The notes beneath the pieces are model-generated. The model had not been told where the DNA came from and did not search any database. It saw only the letters and a program-made list of their open reading frames with translations. The position numbers and the translations under genes were made by a program. This document shows, piece after piece, positions 16,141 to 25,565 of a stretch of 64,000 nucleotides of DNA (positions are counted from its first letter, which is position 1; every line of letters begins with the position of its first letter). The DNA comes from Methylobacterium mesophilicum SR1.6/6 (GTDB taxonomy: Bacteria; Pseudomonadota; Alphaproteobacteria; Rhizobiales; Beijerinckiaceae), in NCBI RefSeq assembly GCF_000364445.2, contig NZ_CP043538.1, positions 2,115,612 to 2,179,611 of the forward strand. The letters run 5' to 3'.

Positions 16141-18102
16141 ATGCCCCCTCGTCCCATCTCTTCGCGCCCCATGTCCTCACGCGTCACTTCCTCCGCCGAG
16201 CCGTCGCACCGGAACGCGGGTCCGTCCCTATCCGATCCGTCGGCGCCGGTGACGCTTCGGGAGATCTGGACCGGCCTGCGGGCGGGACGGGTCCTGCGCG
16301 TCCGGCGCCTCGCCCTGGCAGTGCCGAGCCTCGTCACCGCGGGCAGCCTCGCGTGGCTCGCGGCGCTGGCCTACCCGGCCGGGGTCAGCCCTCTGGGATG
16401 GGCGGTGCTCATCCTGTTCAGCCTCGTCATGGGCTGGCAGGCCTTCGTCGCCTGCCAGTACGCCTACGGCCTCGTGGCCGACCTGCTGGCAACCCGGGCG
16501 AAGTCGGCGCTGGAGCGCCGCTCCGAGGATGCGGAGATCGTAGCGGCCGGCGAAGGACGCACCGCCGCCGTGGTGGCGATCCACGCCGAGGATGCGGTGG
16601 CGGTCTTCGCCCGCCTGCGGGTGATGGCGCGGTCGCTCGCCCGCGCGAACGCCGAGGCCATCGACATCTTCGTCCTGTCCGACACGCGCGACGGCGCGAT
16701 CGCCGCCGTCGAGGAGCACGAATTCGCCCGCATCCAGGCCTGGGCGGCGGCCGACCCGGCGCTGCCGCGGATCCGCTACCGGCGGCGGACCGAGAATGTC
16801 GGCCGCAAGGCCGGCAACATCGGCGAGTTCTGCCGCAGCTACGGTGCCGAATACGCCTTCATGATCGTGCTGGACGCCGACAGCCTCATGACCGGCGCGG
16901 CCATGACCCGGCTGGTCGGGCTGATGCAGGCGAGCCCCCGCACCGGCCTGATCCAGACCGTCTCGTACGCGGCGGGCCGGGACACCCTGTTCGCCCGCAT
17001 CCAGCAATTCGCCGTGCGCCTCTACGCGCCCTTGGCTTTGCGCTGCCTGGAGACCTGGCAGGGGCCGGAGGGCAGCTACTGGGGCCACAACGCGATCCTG
17101 CGGATCCAGGCCTTCGCGGAGAACGCGCAGCTCCCCCGGCTGCCGGGCCGGGAGCCGCTGGGCGGCGAGATCCTGTGCCACGACATCGTCGAGGGCGCGC
17201 TGATGGTGCGCGCCGGCTGGGAGGTGCGGCTGCTGCCCGAGATGGGCGGCACCTGGGAGGAGATGCCCACCAACCTCATCGACCTCCTCGGCCGGGAGCG
17301 CCGCTGGTGCCAGGGCAACCTCCAGCACCTCCGGGTCCTGCCCTGGGCCGGCCTGCACGGCGCGAGCCGCTGGCACCTGCTGGTCGGCATCCTCTCCTAC
17401 GGCGTGCTGCCTCTCTGGATCGCCTTCCTCGGCCTCGCCGCCTGGCAGGCCGCGCGGACCGGGGATCTCGGCCTCCTCGCCTACGGATTGACCGGACAGG
17501 GTGCCGCCGCCCACGCGTTGGCCGCCCTCAGCGTCGCCGTGCTGGCGCTGCCGAAGCTTCTGAGCCTCGGCCACGTCCTCGCGTCCCCGGAGCGGCGCGC
17601 GGATTTCGGCGGCACCCGGGCGCTGCTCGCGAGCGCCGCCCTGGAGCAGGCCGTGTGGGTGGTCCTGTGGCCGGTCCTGACCCTGTTCACCGCCGGAGCC
17701 GTGGTCTCGACCTTCCTGGGCCGGGTGGTGCGCTGGGAGACGCAGGACCGAGACGACCGGCAGGTCTCCTGGTCCGAGGCCTTCCGGCTCCAGGCCGACG
17801 CGGTCGTGGTCGGCAGCCTGATCTGCTTCGCCCTGGCGATGGCCGGCAACCTGTGGCTCACCCTGTGGATGGCGCCGCTGGCCCTGGCGCTCCTCACCAG
17901 CCCCGCCCAGAGCGTCTGGACGAGCCGGGCCGATCTCGGCCGCTTCGCCCGGGCCCGGGGCCTGTTCCTCAACGCCGACGACACCCGCCAGGCGCCGGAA
18001 CTCGCCGAGCTCGCCCAGATCCGCGGCCTGCCGGCCGCGCCGACGGCGCTCCGCCCGGTCGCCCGGGAGACGGCCATCTGGCTCGCCGCCGACGAGGCCT
18101 GA
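16141..18102 (+). CDS. mdoH: Glucans biosynthesis glucosyltransferase MdoH/OpgH
   Basis: 653 residues from the ATG at 16141. Upstream reading frame lies in opgG and is not used. A GT2 catalytic domain sits between membrane segments: VLDADS (Asp245/Asp247), HDIVEG and the RERRWCQGN product-binding motif. Hydrophobic helices occur at about 55-110 and in the last third. OpgH polymerises glucose from UDP-glucose and exports the periplasmic glucan backbone through the inner membrane. It is shorter than E. coli MdoH (about 850), lacking the long cytosolic N-terminus. Its stop is followed by the 17-mer repeat and a hairpin terminator. Confidence 0.94.
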   Translation: MPPRPISSRPMSSRVTSSAEPSHRNAGPSLSDPSAPVTLREIWTGLRAGRVLRVRRLALAVPSLVTAGSLAWLAALAYPAGVSPLGWAVLILFSLVMGWQAFVACQYAYGLVADLLATRAKSALERRSEDAEIVAAGEGRTAAVVAIHAEDAVAVFARLRVMARSLARANAEAIDIFVLSDTRDGAIAAVEEHEFARIQAWAAADPALPRIRYRRRTENVGRKAGNIGEFCRSYGAEYAFMIVLDADSLMTGAAMTRLVGLMQASPRTGLIQTVSYAAGRDTLFARIQQFAVRLYAPLALRCLETWQGPEGSYWGHNAILRIQAFAENAQLPRLPGREPLGGEILCHDIVEGALMVRAGWEVRLLPEMGGTWEEMPTNLIDLLGRERRWCQGNLQHLRVLPWAGLHGASRWHLLVGILSYGVLPLWIAFLGLAAWQAARTGDLGLLAYGLTGQGAAAHALAALSVAVLALPKLLSLGHVLASPERRADFGGTRALLASAALEQAVWVVLWPVLTLFTAGAVVSTFLGRVVRWETQDRDDRQVSWSEAFRLQADAVVVGSLICFALAMAGNLWLTLWMAPLALALLTSPAQSVWTSRADLGRFARARGLFLNADDTRQAPELAELAQIRGLPAAPTALRPVARETAIWLAADEA

Positions 18103-18167
18103 GGTCGGGAATTCGCCTGCAAATCGAGGGCATTGATACCCGAGACGATCGGAAATCGTCCCTCGTC

Positions 18168-18183
18168 TTACGGCCAAGCTGCC
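18168..18183 (+). repeat. Second copy of the 16-17-base repeat
   Basis: Identical to 13934-13949. It lies between mdoH and the terminator hairpin at 18215. Confidence 0.6.
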
Positions 18184-18214
18184 ACAGTGTTGCCATCGAG
18201 TCACGGGTTTCCGG

Positions 18215-18236
18215 AACCGCCCCATCGGGGCGGTTT
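18215..18236. terminator. Hairpin terminator after mdoH
   Basis: A perfect nine-pair stem AACCGCCCC / GGGGCGGTT with loop ATC, followed by TTT. It lies 113 bases after mdoH and 114 before the next start. Confidence 0.7.
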
Positions 18237-18349
18237 CAGGCTTGGCTTTGGGATGGGAGCGTTTACCCCTTGGCGAGGATCGGCACGGCATCGTGCCCCG
18301 GTATTCGCCGCGTTCCCACCATAGTCTGCGCCTGCCCCGAGAGGCTTTG

Positions 18350-19015
18350 ATGCGTCGTATTCTCCCCGCCCTGATCGGGCTTTTCGGCGTGGCCGCCTGC
18401 GCCGCGCCGGCTCTCGCCTACGAGATCGATCCGCTGACCCGCCAGCCGCTGAACGACGCGCTGACCGTGCGCGTGCGCCCGCAGGCCGTCGAGACCGTCG
18501 CGGTGCCGGTGGCCAACGCCGCGCTCAACACCGCCGACCCGATGGACCAGGATGCGGCGGTGCCGCAGATGTCGGCGATCCCGCGGGAAGTCGTGGCGTA
18601 TAACGGCCCCTACGGCGCCGGCACGATCGTCGTCTCCACGGCCGAGCGGCGCCTCTACTACGTGATGGGCGGCGGCCAGGCCCTGCGCTACGGCGTCGGC
18701 GTCGGCCGCCCGGGCTTCACCTGGGGCGGCGTGCAGACCATCACGATGAAGCGCGAGTGGCCGGATTGGCGTCCGCCGTCGACCATGCTCAAGCGCCGGC
18801 CCGACCTGCCGCGCTACATGAAGGGCGGCCTCGAGAACCCGCTGGGCGCCCGCGCGATGTATCTCGGCGGCTCGATCTACCGGATCCACGGCTCCAACGA
18901 GCCGGAGACCATCGGCACCGCCGTCTCGTCGGGCTGCATCCGCATGACCAACGACGACGTGACGGACCTCTACACCCGCGCCAAGGTCGGCACGAAGGTC
19001 GTCGTCCAGCGCTGA
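18350..19015 (+). CDS. L,D-transpeptidase (YkuD domain, small form)
   Basis: 221 residues from the ATG at 18350, giving a clean signal peptide (LPALIGLFGVAACAAPALA). After a 50-residue variable stretch the YkuD domain runs to the C-terminus. It has His in YRIHGSNEP and catalytic Cys in SSGCIRM. Likely a periplasmic enzyme linking peptidoglycan or outer-membrane proteins to peptidoglycan. Unlike the enzyme at 6479-8224 it has no peptidoglycan-binding domain. It stands alone between two hairpins. Confidence 0.93.
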   Translation: MRRILPALIGLFGVAACAAPALAYEIDPLTRQPLNDALTVRVRPQAVETVAVPVANAALNTADPMDQDAAVPQMSAIPREVVAYNGPYGAGTIVVSTAERRLYYVMGGGQALRYGVGVGRPGFTWGGVQTITMKREWPDWRPPSTMLKRRPDLPRYMKGGLENPLGARAMYLGGSIYRIHGSNEPETIGTAVSSGCIRMTNDDVTDLYTRAKVGTKVVVQR

Positions 19016-19036
19016 TTGTTTCGGGACTTTCGGGGG

Positions 19037-19060
19037 AGGGCCGGCCGCGAGGCTGGCCCT
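19037..19060. terminator. Bidirectional hairpin between convergent genes
   Basis: Ten-pair stem AGGGCCGGCC / GGCTGGCCCT with one G-U pair and a GCGA tetraloop. It sits between the stops of the L,D-transpeptidase and the cupin gene. Confidence 0.7.
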
Positions 19061-19067
19061 TCTGCGT

Positions 19068-19394
19068 TCAGGTCTCCGGCAGGGTGACCAGCGCGTCCGG
19101 ACGCTTCACCTCGATCTCGATGAACGCGATCGGGTGGTCGGAGCCGTTCATGACGTCGTGCCGGATGCCGGCCGGGCGCGTGTAGGATTGCCCGGCCGCC
19201 AGCGCCGTCTCGCTGACCGCCGCGCCGTCGTGGACGCGCAGGACCCCGTCCACCAGCATCACCACGAAATACGGCCAGCCATGCTCGTGCCAGCCGGTCA
19301 CCGCGCCGGGCGGGAAGTCCCAGCGGGTGATGCGCACCGTGGCGTCATCCTGCTGGATCGTCGGCGTGGCGGGGATGGTGCAGGTGAAGGCCAT
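19068..19394 (-). CDS. Cupin-domain protein
   Basis: 108 residues from the ATG at 19394, preferred because GGAG lies five bases upstream. A further in-frame start at 19433 lacks this. A single cupin barrel is present: GWHEHGWPYFVVMLVDG supplies metal-binding His residues and the C-terminal strand has RHDVMNGS. The function may be a small dioxygenase, isomerase or sensor; no neighbour suggests which. It is convergent with the L,D-transpeptidase gene. Confidence 0.8.
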   Translation of the reverse strand: MAFTCTIPATPTIQQDDATVRITRWDFPPGAVTGWHEHGWPYFVVMLVDGVLRVHDGAAVSETALAAGQSYTRPAGIRHDVMNGSDHPIAFIEIEVKRPDALVTLPET

Positions 19395-19470
19395 GGTGGC
19401 TCCGAGCGACAGGCTGACGGTCGTGCGATGCAAGCCGCCGGCCTATTTTCCGCGGCTCTGCTCGGCCCGC

Positions 19471-19556
19471 AGTCATCGCGAGCGAAGCGACCCAGGGCAG
19501 CGCGTCCTCGACAGGCGTGGCGCTGCTGGATTGCTTCGCTCTCGCTCGCAAAGACG
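19471..19556. repeat. Family A dispersed palindromic repeat
   Basis: Left arm GTCATCGCGAGCGAAGCGAC and right arm ending GCTCTCGCTCGCAAAGACGG, inverted. It lies between the cupin and DUF971 genes. Confidence 0.75.
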
Positions 19557-19588
19557 GCGCCGGGTCCGAGGTATATTGCGCGCCGCCC

Positions 19589-20011
19589 TCAATGGCACCC
19601 GCACGAGCCGGACCCGCAGCCCCCGCCGGACTTGACCGGCACCTGCCGCGCCGTGTCGCGGTCGAGGCCGCGCTCGGCGAGTTCGCCGAGATAGGTCTGC
19701 CAGCGATCCTCGTACTCGCGGCCCAGCGCGTGCAGGTAGCCCCAGCCGTAGATGCCGGTGTCGTGCATGTCGTCGAAGCCGAGCTTCACCGCGTAGTTAC
19801 CCACCGGCTCCACCGCCAGGATCGCTACGGACCGCTTGCCGCCGATCACCTTGCGCTCCAGGGGCGAGTGGCCCTGCACCTCGGCGGAGGGACTCGAGAC
19901 CCGCAGGTACTCGGCCGGAAGGGCGTAGCGGGCGCCGTCCTCGAAGGCGACGTTGAGCACGCGCCGGTCGGCCGACAGGCGGATCTCGGTCGGCCACAGA
20001 TCCTCGGTCAC
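19589..20011 (-). CDS. DUF971 protein with Cys-rich tail
   Basis: 140 residues. The DUF971/gamma-butyrobetaine-hydroxylase N-terminal-like fold covers about 5-110 (WPTEIRLSADRRVLNVAFEDG, GNYAVKLGFDDMHDTGIYGW). The last 14 residues are Gly/Cys-rich (SGGGCGSGSCGCH), a plausible Zn or Fe-S-binding tail. Related domains occur in Mrp/ApbC-type iron-sulfur carriers and beside molybdenum-cofactor genes. Here it is divergent from moaA, with about 80 bases between starts. A role in Fe-S or Moco maturation is inference only. Confidence 0.85.
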   Translation of the reverse strand: MTEDLWPTEIRLSADRRVLNVAFEDGARYALPAEYLRVSSPSAEVQGHSPLERKVIGGKRSVAILAVEPVGNYAVKLGFDDMHDTGIYGWGYLHALGREYEDRWQTYLGELAERGLDRDTARQVPVKSGGGCGSGSCGCH

Positions 20012-20092
20012 GGGTCACACTCCTCACGCAATCTGGGGCTGCGGCCCGGGACCTGCTTGCCCACGACCGTTTAGGGCATCATATGCCGGACG

Positions 20093-21145
20093 ATGCGCGA
20101 TGACAGCTCCCCGACGCCGCGGATGTTCGCGGCCGATGCGCCCGCCTGGCCTGCGCCGCTGATCGACCCGTTCCAGCGGGCGATCTCGTACCTGCGCATC
20201 TCCGTGACGGACCGCTGCGACCTGCGCTGCGCCTACTGCATGTCCGAGCACATGGAGTTCCTGCCCAAGCGCGATCTGCTGACCCTGGAGGAGCTGGACC
20301 GGCTCTGCGGCGTGTTCATCGCCCGGGGCGTGCGCAAGCTCCGGATCACCGGCGGAGAGCCGCTGGTGCGCCGCGACATCATGCACCTGTTCCGCCGGCT
20401 CTCGCGCCACCTCGATTCGGGGGCGCTGGAAGAGCTGACGCTGACCACCAACGGTACCCAGCTCACCCGCTACGCCGACGAGCTGGCGAGCCTCGGCGTG
20501 CGCCGGATCAACGTCTCGCTCGACACGCTCGACCCGGACAAGTTCCGGGCAATCACCCGCCGCGGCGACCTGAAGGTGGTGCTCGACGGCATCGCGGCGG
20601 CGCGGGCCGCCGGGATGAAGGTGAAGATCAACGCCGTGGCACTGCGCGACGTCAACGCCGACGAGATCCCCGACATGATCGCCTGGGCGCACGGCCTCGG
20701 CATGGACATGACGCTGATCGAGGTGATGCCGCTGGGCGAGATCGAGGCCGACCGGACCGACCAGTTCCTGCCCCTCTCGGTCGCCCGGCAGCGCCTGGAG
20801 ACCCGCTACACCCTCACGCCGCTACCCGACCGCACCGGCGGCCCGGCGCGCTACGACCGCGTCGAGGAGACCGGCGGGAAGCTCGGCTTCATCACGCCGC
20901 TCACCCACAATTTCTGCGAGAGCTGCAACCGGGTCCGCCTGACCTGCACGGGCCAGCTCTACATGTGCCTGGGTCAGGAGGACTCGGCCGACCTGCGGGC
21001 GGTGCTGCGCGCCTCTCAGGACGATGCCGTGCTGGCGGCGGCGGTGGTCGAGGCGATCACCCGCAAGCCCAAGGGCCACGACTTCGTCATCGAGCGCCAG
21101 CGCCCGGCGGCCGTGCCGCGGCACATGAGCGTGACCGGGGGGTAG
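20093..21145 (+). CDS. moaA: GTP 3',8-cyclase MoaA
   Basis: 350 residues. The radical-SAM cluster CDLRCAYC supplies Cys42, Cys46 and Cys49. The C-terminal second 4Fe-4S site ([13 protein letters not shown]...C) and the terminal Gly-Gly required for catalysis are present. Together with MoaC it converts GTP to cyclic pyranopterin monophosphate, the first step of molybdenum cofactor synthesis, in the cytosol. Moco serves for example formate dehydrogenase, relevant to a methylotroph. It ends four bases from the stop of convergent radA. Confidence 0.97.
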   Translation: MRDDSSPTPRMFAADAPAWPAPLIDPFQRAISYLRISVTDRCDLRCAYCMSEHMEFLPKRDLLTLEELDRLCGVFIARGVRKLRITGGEPLVRRDIMHLFRRLSRHLDSGALEELTLTTNGTQLTRYADELASLGVRRINVSLDTLDPDKFRAITRRGDLKVVLDGIAAARAAGMKVKINAVALRDVNADEIPDMIAWAHGLGMDMTLIEVMPLGEIEADRTDQFLPLSVARQRLETRYTLTPLPDRTGGPARYDRVEETGGKLGFITPLTHNFCESCNRVRLTCTGQLYMCLGQEDSADLRAVLRASQDDAVLAAAVVEAITRKPKGHDFVIERQRPAAVPRHMSVTGG

Positions 21146-21148
21146 CGC

Positions 21149-22585
21149 TCACATCTCCTCGTCGGCGTAGCGCGATTGTTGCCGGCCGCGCTGGCCGGAT
21201 CCCTTTCGCGGCGCCCCGGCACTGATCCCCGCCACCAGATCGGCGATGTGGCGCAGCGTCTCCACCGCGAGCGCCTTCTCGCCTTCGCCGCGCCCCTGCG
21301 GGATCAGCGCCTTGGCGAAGCCGAGTTTTTGCGCTTCCTTCAGCCGGGAGCCGGCCTGCGCCACGGGCCGGATCGCCCCCGACAGCCCGATCTCGCCGAA
21401 ATAGACCGTCTCGGGCGGCAGCACCGCCCCCGACAGCGACGAGACGAGGGCGGCGGCCACCGCCAGATCCGCCGCCGGCTCGGTGATGCGCAGGCCCCCC
21501 GCGACGTTGAGGTAGACGTCGTGGCTTCCGAGGCGGATGCCGCCATGGGCCTCCAGCACGGCGAGCACCATCGACAGACGGTTCGGGTCCCAGCCGACCA
21601 CGGCGCGGCGCGGCATGCCGAGGGAGGAGGGGGCTACGAGCGCCTGGATCTCGACCAGCAGGGGCCGCGTGCCCTCCATGCCGGCGAAGACCGCGGTGCC
21701 TGCGGCCTGATGGTCGCGGCCCGCCAGGAACAGCGCCGAGGGGTTCGGCACCTCGCTCAGGCCGGCGTCGGTCATCTCGAACACGCCGATCTCGTCGGTG
21801 GGCCCGAACCGGTTCTTCACCGCGCGCAGGATGCGGAAATGGTGGCCCTGGTCGCCCTCGAAGGAGGCGACCGCGTCGACCATGTGCTCCACCACCCGGG
21901 GGCCGGCGATCTGCCCGTCCTTGGTGACGTGGCCGACCAGGATCACCGCCGTGCCGGTGGTCTTGGCGAAGCGGATCAGCGCCTGCGCGGAGGAGCGCAC
22001 CTGCGTGACCGTGCCGGGGGCCGAATCCACCGTCTCGGTCCACATGGTCTGGATCGAGTCGATGATCGCCAGCGCGGGCGGCCGGCCCTGGCTCAGGGTC
22101 TCGACGATGTCCTCGACGTTGGTCTCGGCGGCGAGCTGCACCGGCCGGTCGCTCAGGCCCAGCCGCTCGGCCCGCAGGCGAACCTGCCCCACCGCCTCTT
22201 CGCCCGAGATGTAGGCGACCCGCTCGCCCGTCCCGGCCATGGCCGCGGAGGCCTGCATCAGCAGGGTCGACTTGCCGATGCCGGGATCGCCGCCGAGCAG
22301 GATCACCGAGCCGCGCACGAAGCCGCCGCCGGTGACCCGGTCGAGCTCGCCGATCCCCGACGGCATGCGCGGCGCCTCCTTGGCCTCGCCGGTCAGACCC
22401 TCCAGCGGAAACACGCGGCCGCGGTTGCGCGACGGCCGGGTGGCGGCGGGCCCGGACTGGCCGGGTGCCGACGGTGCCTCCTCGACGATCGTGTTCCAGC
22501 CGTTGCAGGCCTCGCAGCGCCCGCGCCAGCGGTTGTAGACTGCCCCGCAGGACTGGCAGACGAAGGTCTGGTGGATCTTGGCCAT
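21149..22585 (-). CDS. radA: DNA repair protein RadA
   Basis: 478 residues with three expected parts: an N-terminal zinc finger (Cys10, 13, 24, 27), a RecA-like ATPase with Walker A GDPGIGKST (99-107) and RadA-specific KNRFG (257-261), and a C-terminal Lon-protease-like domain (about 290-455). RadA promotes branch migration in recombination together with RecA. The tail after about 455 is basic and species-specific. Upstream lies a family B repeat and then alr on the same strand. Confidence 0.97.
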   Translation of the reverse strand: MAKIHQTFVCQSCGAVYNRWRGRCEACNGWNTIVEEAPSAPGQSGPAATRPSRNRGRVFPLEGLTGEAKEAPRMPSGIGELDRVTGGGFVRGSVILLGGDPGIGKSTLLMQASAAMAGTGERVAYISGEEAVGQVRLRAERLGLSDRPVQLAAETNVEDIVETLSQGRPPALAIIDSIQTMWTETVDSAPGTVTQVRSSAQALIRFAKTTGTAVILVGHVTKDGQIAGPRVVEHMVDAVASFEGDQGHHFRILRAVKNRFGPTDEIGVFEMTDAGLSEVPNPSALFLAGRDHQAAGTAVFAGMEGTRPLLVEIQALVAPSSLGMPRRAVVGWDPNRLSMVLAVLEAHGGIRLGSHDVYLNVAGGLRITEPAADLAVAAALVSSLSGAVLPPETVYFGEIGLSGAIRPVAQAGSRLKEAQKLGFAKALIPQGRGEGEKALAVETLRHIADLVAGISAGAPRKGSGQRGRQQSRYADEEM

Positions 22586-22633
22586 GGCTCGGTCAGGTCC
22601 GCGATGCGTGCGTCGCGCCGTCGATAGGATCGC

Positions 22634-22750
22634 GTCTCCCGGGGCCGCAGCGCGGAGCCCGGGATCCAGAGCCGCCGACCTGCCAGGACTTGGTACCGGC
22701 GGCGGTTCTGCATTCCGGGCTCGCCTGCGGCGCCCCGGATCGTCGGGCGG
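22634..22750. repeat. Family B dispersed palindromic repeat
   Basis: Left arm CCCGGGGCCGCAGCGCGGAG and right arm with GGGCTCGCCTGCGGCGCC, inverted. It lies between alr and radA. Confidence 0.7.
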
Positions 22751-22771
22751 CCGTCATGCGCGACGGAAGGC

Positions 22772-23851
22772 TCAGCGCGACTCTACATAAGTTCGAACAT
22801 AACGAGAACCCAGACCCGTCAGGATCTCGTACCCGATCGTGCCGGCGGCGCGGCCGACCGTATCGATGTCGAGGCCGTCGCCGATCAGCACCGCGGTCGC
22901 GCCGCGTCGCGCCGCGGGCGCTGCCGTGACGTCGAGGATGATCAGGTCCATCGAGATGAGCCCGAGGACCGGGCAGGAAACGCCGCCGACGAGCGCCTGA
23001 CCGCGTCCGCTGATCGCCCGGGGAAAGCCGTCCGCGTAGCCCAGCGACAGGGTCGCCAGCCGGCTCGGGGCGCGGGCGGTCCAGCGGCCATTATAGCCCG
23101 CGCTGGCGCCGGGCTCGACGTCCCGCACCTGCGCGATCATCGCCTCCAGCCGGACCACCGGCCGCATCGGGTTCGCGGCGCCCGGCGTGGGGTTGCCGCC
23201 GAACAGGGCGTAGCCCGGCCGCAGCAGGTCGTGCTGCGCACCCGCGAGGAAGACGCCCGACGAATTCGCCAGGGAAGCGGGCATGTCGGGATAGGCCGCC
23301 CGGACGCGGCCGAAATCGGCGATCTGCCGGCCGTTGACGGGGTCGTCCGGCTTCTCGGCGCTGACGAAGTGGCTGAGGAGCAGATCGATTCCGGAGGCCG
23401 CGATCAGCGGATCGCCCGCGAGGTCCAGGGCCTCCGACACGGACAGGCCCAGGCGGTTCATGCCGGTGTCGACGTGGAGCGCCGCCGGCCGGCGGACGGG
23501 CGAGAACGCCGCCCAGTCCGACAGCTCCTCGACGCTGCCGAGGACGGGACGCAATCCGTGCGCCGCGAAGGCGGCGGCGGCGCCCGGAGGCAGACCGTTC
23601 AGCACGTAGATGGCGGCCTCCGGCAGGGCGGCCCGGGCGGCGACGCCCTCGGACAGGTGCGCGACGAAGAAGGTCCGGCAGCCGGCGGTCCACAGGGCCG
23701 GCCCGACCCGGCCGATCCCGCAGCCATAGGCATCGGCCTTCACCACGGCGGCGCAGGCGGCGCCCGCGCCCCGCGCCGCCAAGGTCCGCCAGTTGGCCAC
23801 GATCGCCCCGAGGTCGATCGTCAGCCGGGCGCCGTGCGCGCCGATATCCAT
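22772..23851 (-). CDS. alr: Alanine racemase
   Basis: 359 residues from the ATG at 23851; a GTG seven codons upstream (23872) is also possible. The PLP lysine is Lys38 in AAVVKADAYGCG. The second catalytic Tyr is in ASAGYNGRW, and the C-terminal barrel segment LSLGYADGFPRA is present. It interconverts L- and D-alanine for peptidoglycan. The reading frame remains open far upstream across a different gene on the same strand, but that extension shows no homology and is ignored. It follows the transporter gene at 23983 in the same direction. Confidence 0.95.
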   Translation of the reverse strand: MDIGAHGARLTIDLGAIVANWRTLAARGAGAACAAVVKADAYGCGIGRVGPALWTAGCRTFFVAHLSEGVAARAALPEAAIYVLNGLPPGAAAAFAAHGLRPVLGSVEELSDWAAFSPVRRPAALHVDTGMNRLGLSVSEALDLAGDPLIAASGIDLLLSHFVSAEKPDDPVNGRQIADFGRVRAAYPDMPASLANSSGVFLAGAQHDLLRPGYALFGGNPTPGAANPMRPVVRLEAMIAQVRDVEPGASAGYNGRWTARAPSRLATLSLGYADGFPRAISGRGQALVGGVSCPVLGLISMDLIILDVTAAPAARRGATAVLIGDGLDIDTVGRAAGTIGYEILTGLGSRYVRTYVESR

Positions 23852-23982
23852 CACGGTTCCGGCCTCGGTCACGCAGGCCGCCTCCTTCCGCTCACGTCGG
23901 GACTCCCGGAAGCACAAGCCGGACCCATAGCACCGGGACGGCGCCCGGGTGGAGCCCGGCCGTCCCGACTCACGCGGGCGGC

Positions 23983-24672
23983 TCACCCGCGCAGGCGGAA
24001 GGGGTTGAAGTCCGTATCCGCATCGAAGGCGTCGCGTCCCTCGGCCCGTTTCAGGAAGCCGATCAATGGCAAACTCAGCGGGAGGGCGAGGATCTCCCAG
24101 GCGACCTTCAGCATCCAGACCGACAGGATCAGGGCCAGCAGGTCGGCGGCCGGATAGAGGCCTCCGAAGGCGAGCCCGATGAATAGCACCGAATCGACCC
24201 CCTGACCGATCAGCGTCGAGGCGACGAGACGCACCGCGAGCCAGCGGCCGCGGAGGCGCAGCTTGAGCTTGGCCAGAGCGTAGGCGTTCAGGAACTCGCC
24301 GGCGAGATAGGCGGTGAGGCCGGCGAGGGCGAGCCGCGGGGTCGCGCCGAGCACCGCCTCGAACGCCTCCTGGTGGGGCCAGAACGGCGCCGGCGGCAAG
24401 GCCGCGGCCGTCCAGTAGGCCAGGATCCAGAGCGCCTGGGCGAGGAACCCGGTCCAGACGACGGCGCGGGTGCTGGCATAGCCGTAGACCTCGGTCAGCA
24501 CGTCGCCGAACAGGTAGGAGGCGGGGAACACGATCACCGCCGCCGTGAAGGTCAGGCCGCCGACCGCGACGATCTTGCCCGCCAGCACCAGCGAGATCAT
24601 CAGCACCGCGCCGAACAGGCCGGCGATCGGAACGAGGTAAACAGAGCCCCCGGCGGGTCGGTCCGGCGTCAT
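23983..24672 (-). CDS. Queuosine precursor transporter (VUT/YhhQ family)
   Basis: 229 residues from the ATG at 24672. Six hydrophobic segments carry the family motifs FPASYLFGDVLTEVYGYASTR, GEFLNAYALAKLK and STLIGQGVDSVLFIGLAF. YhhQ imports 7-cyano-7-deazaguanine (preQ0) or preQ1 for tRNA queuosine modification across the inner membrane. I looked for a preQ1 riboswitch upstream and saw none. The C-terminal tail is a charged 25-residue extension. Confidence 0.9.
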   Translation of the reverse strand: MTPDRPAGGSVYLVPIAGLFGAVLMISLVLAGKIVAVGGLTFTAAVIVFPASYLFGDVLTEVYGYASTRAVVWTGFLAQALWILAYWTAAALPPAPFWPHQEAFEAVLGATPRLALAGLTAYLAGEFLNAYALAKLKLRLRGRWLAVRLVASTLIGQGVDSVLFIGLAFGGLYPAADLLALILSVWMLKVAWEILALPLSLPLIGFLKRAEGRDAFDADTDFNPFRLRG

Positions 24673-24825
24673 GGCCGGGCGGGGCTGATGCATCGACGGC
24701 ACAGGCCCGGGCCGAGGCGCGTACGCCAGGGTGACGGCCGAGGTCCGGCTTGGTATAAATCCACCGCGGTCCGGGGGAGCCGCACGGCCGACGCGCCATC
24801 CCCTCGGGTACCAAAAAGCTCAACG

Positions 24826-25434
24826 ATGCCGTTTACCGTCCTGGATCTCGTCGTGCTCGGCATCGTCGCGGTCTCCGCGCTGCTCGCGGCCGTGCGTGGC
24901 GTCACCCGCGAGGTGCTGGCGATCGTCGCCTGGGTGGCCGCCGCCGCGGTCGCCTGGACGCTCTACCCGATGCTCCTTCCCACCGTGAAGCAGCACGTGA
25001 ACAGCGACACCGTGGCGCTGGTCGCCTCCATCGCGGCGATCTTCCTCGGCACCCTGATCATCGTGTCGATCATCACGGTGAAGATCTCGGACGTGGTCCT
25101 CGATTCGCGGATCGGCGCCGTCGACCGGTCGCTCGGATTCCTGTTCGGGGCGGCGCGCGGCTTCCTGATCTGCGTGATCGGGTGGGTGTTCCTGTCCTGG
25201 CTGGTTCAGGGCAAGGTGCCTGACTGGGCCGCGCAGGCGCGCACGCGTCCGATGCTGGAGAAGTCCGGCGACGCCCTGGTGGCGCAGCTCCCTGAGAATC
25301 CCGAGGGCTTCCTGAAGCAGTTCAAGAAGCCGAAGGCCGTCGCGCCGCCCAACGAGGCCGCCGACGCCCCCGCCGAGACCGACCCGGCGCCCCAGCGCCG
25401 GACCGAGACCGCGCCGACCCCGACGCGACGCTGA
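24826..25434 (+). CDS. cvpA: CvpA family membrane protein
   Basis: 202 residues from the ATG at 24826. Four hydrophobic segments in the first 130 residues form the colicin V production (CvpA) domain, beginning FTVLDLVVLGIVAVSALLAAVRG. The tail after about 150 is Pro/Ala/Glu-rich and disordered. It lies just upstream of purF, the same neighbour as in E. coli and most proteobacteria, which supports the call. The role is linked to envelope homeostasis. Confidence 0.92.
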   Translation: MPFTVLDLVVLGIVAVSALLAAVRGVTREVLAIVAWVAAAAVAWTLYPMLLPTVKQHVNSDTVALVASIAAIFLGTLIIVSIITVKISDVVLDSRIGAVDRSLGFLFGAARGFLICVIGWVFLSWLVQGKVPDWAAQARTRPMLEKSGDALVAQLPENPEGFLKQFKKPKAVAPPNEAADAPAETDPAPQRRTETAPTPTRR

Positions 25435-25565
25435 TCTGCGGTATTCGCCGTAGGTCGCCTCGCCAGGAACGCCTAGATAGCGGGTCCGGTAACGAACGGA
25501 TTGCATCCGCGACAGCCGGCGCGCCGGCCCGTCGCCGCCGGGACCCGTGAGTGATCGACCGCCTC

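Noticed and set aside
22772..24823. A 683-codon minus-strand reading frame covering alr and the region of the queuosine transporter
   Set aside because: Only the last 359 codons match alanine racemase. The upstream portion is the transporter gene read in another frame with Arg/Pro-rich nonsense.
24673..24825. A preQ1 riboswitch ahead of the queuosine-precursor transporter
   Set aside because: No pseudoknot-forming C-rich loop and A-rich tail arrangement could be recognised.
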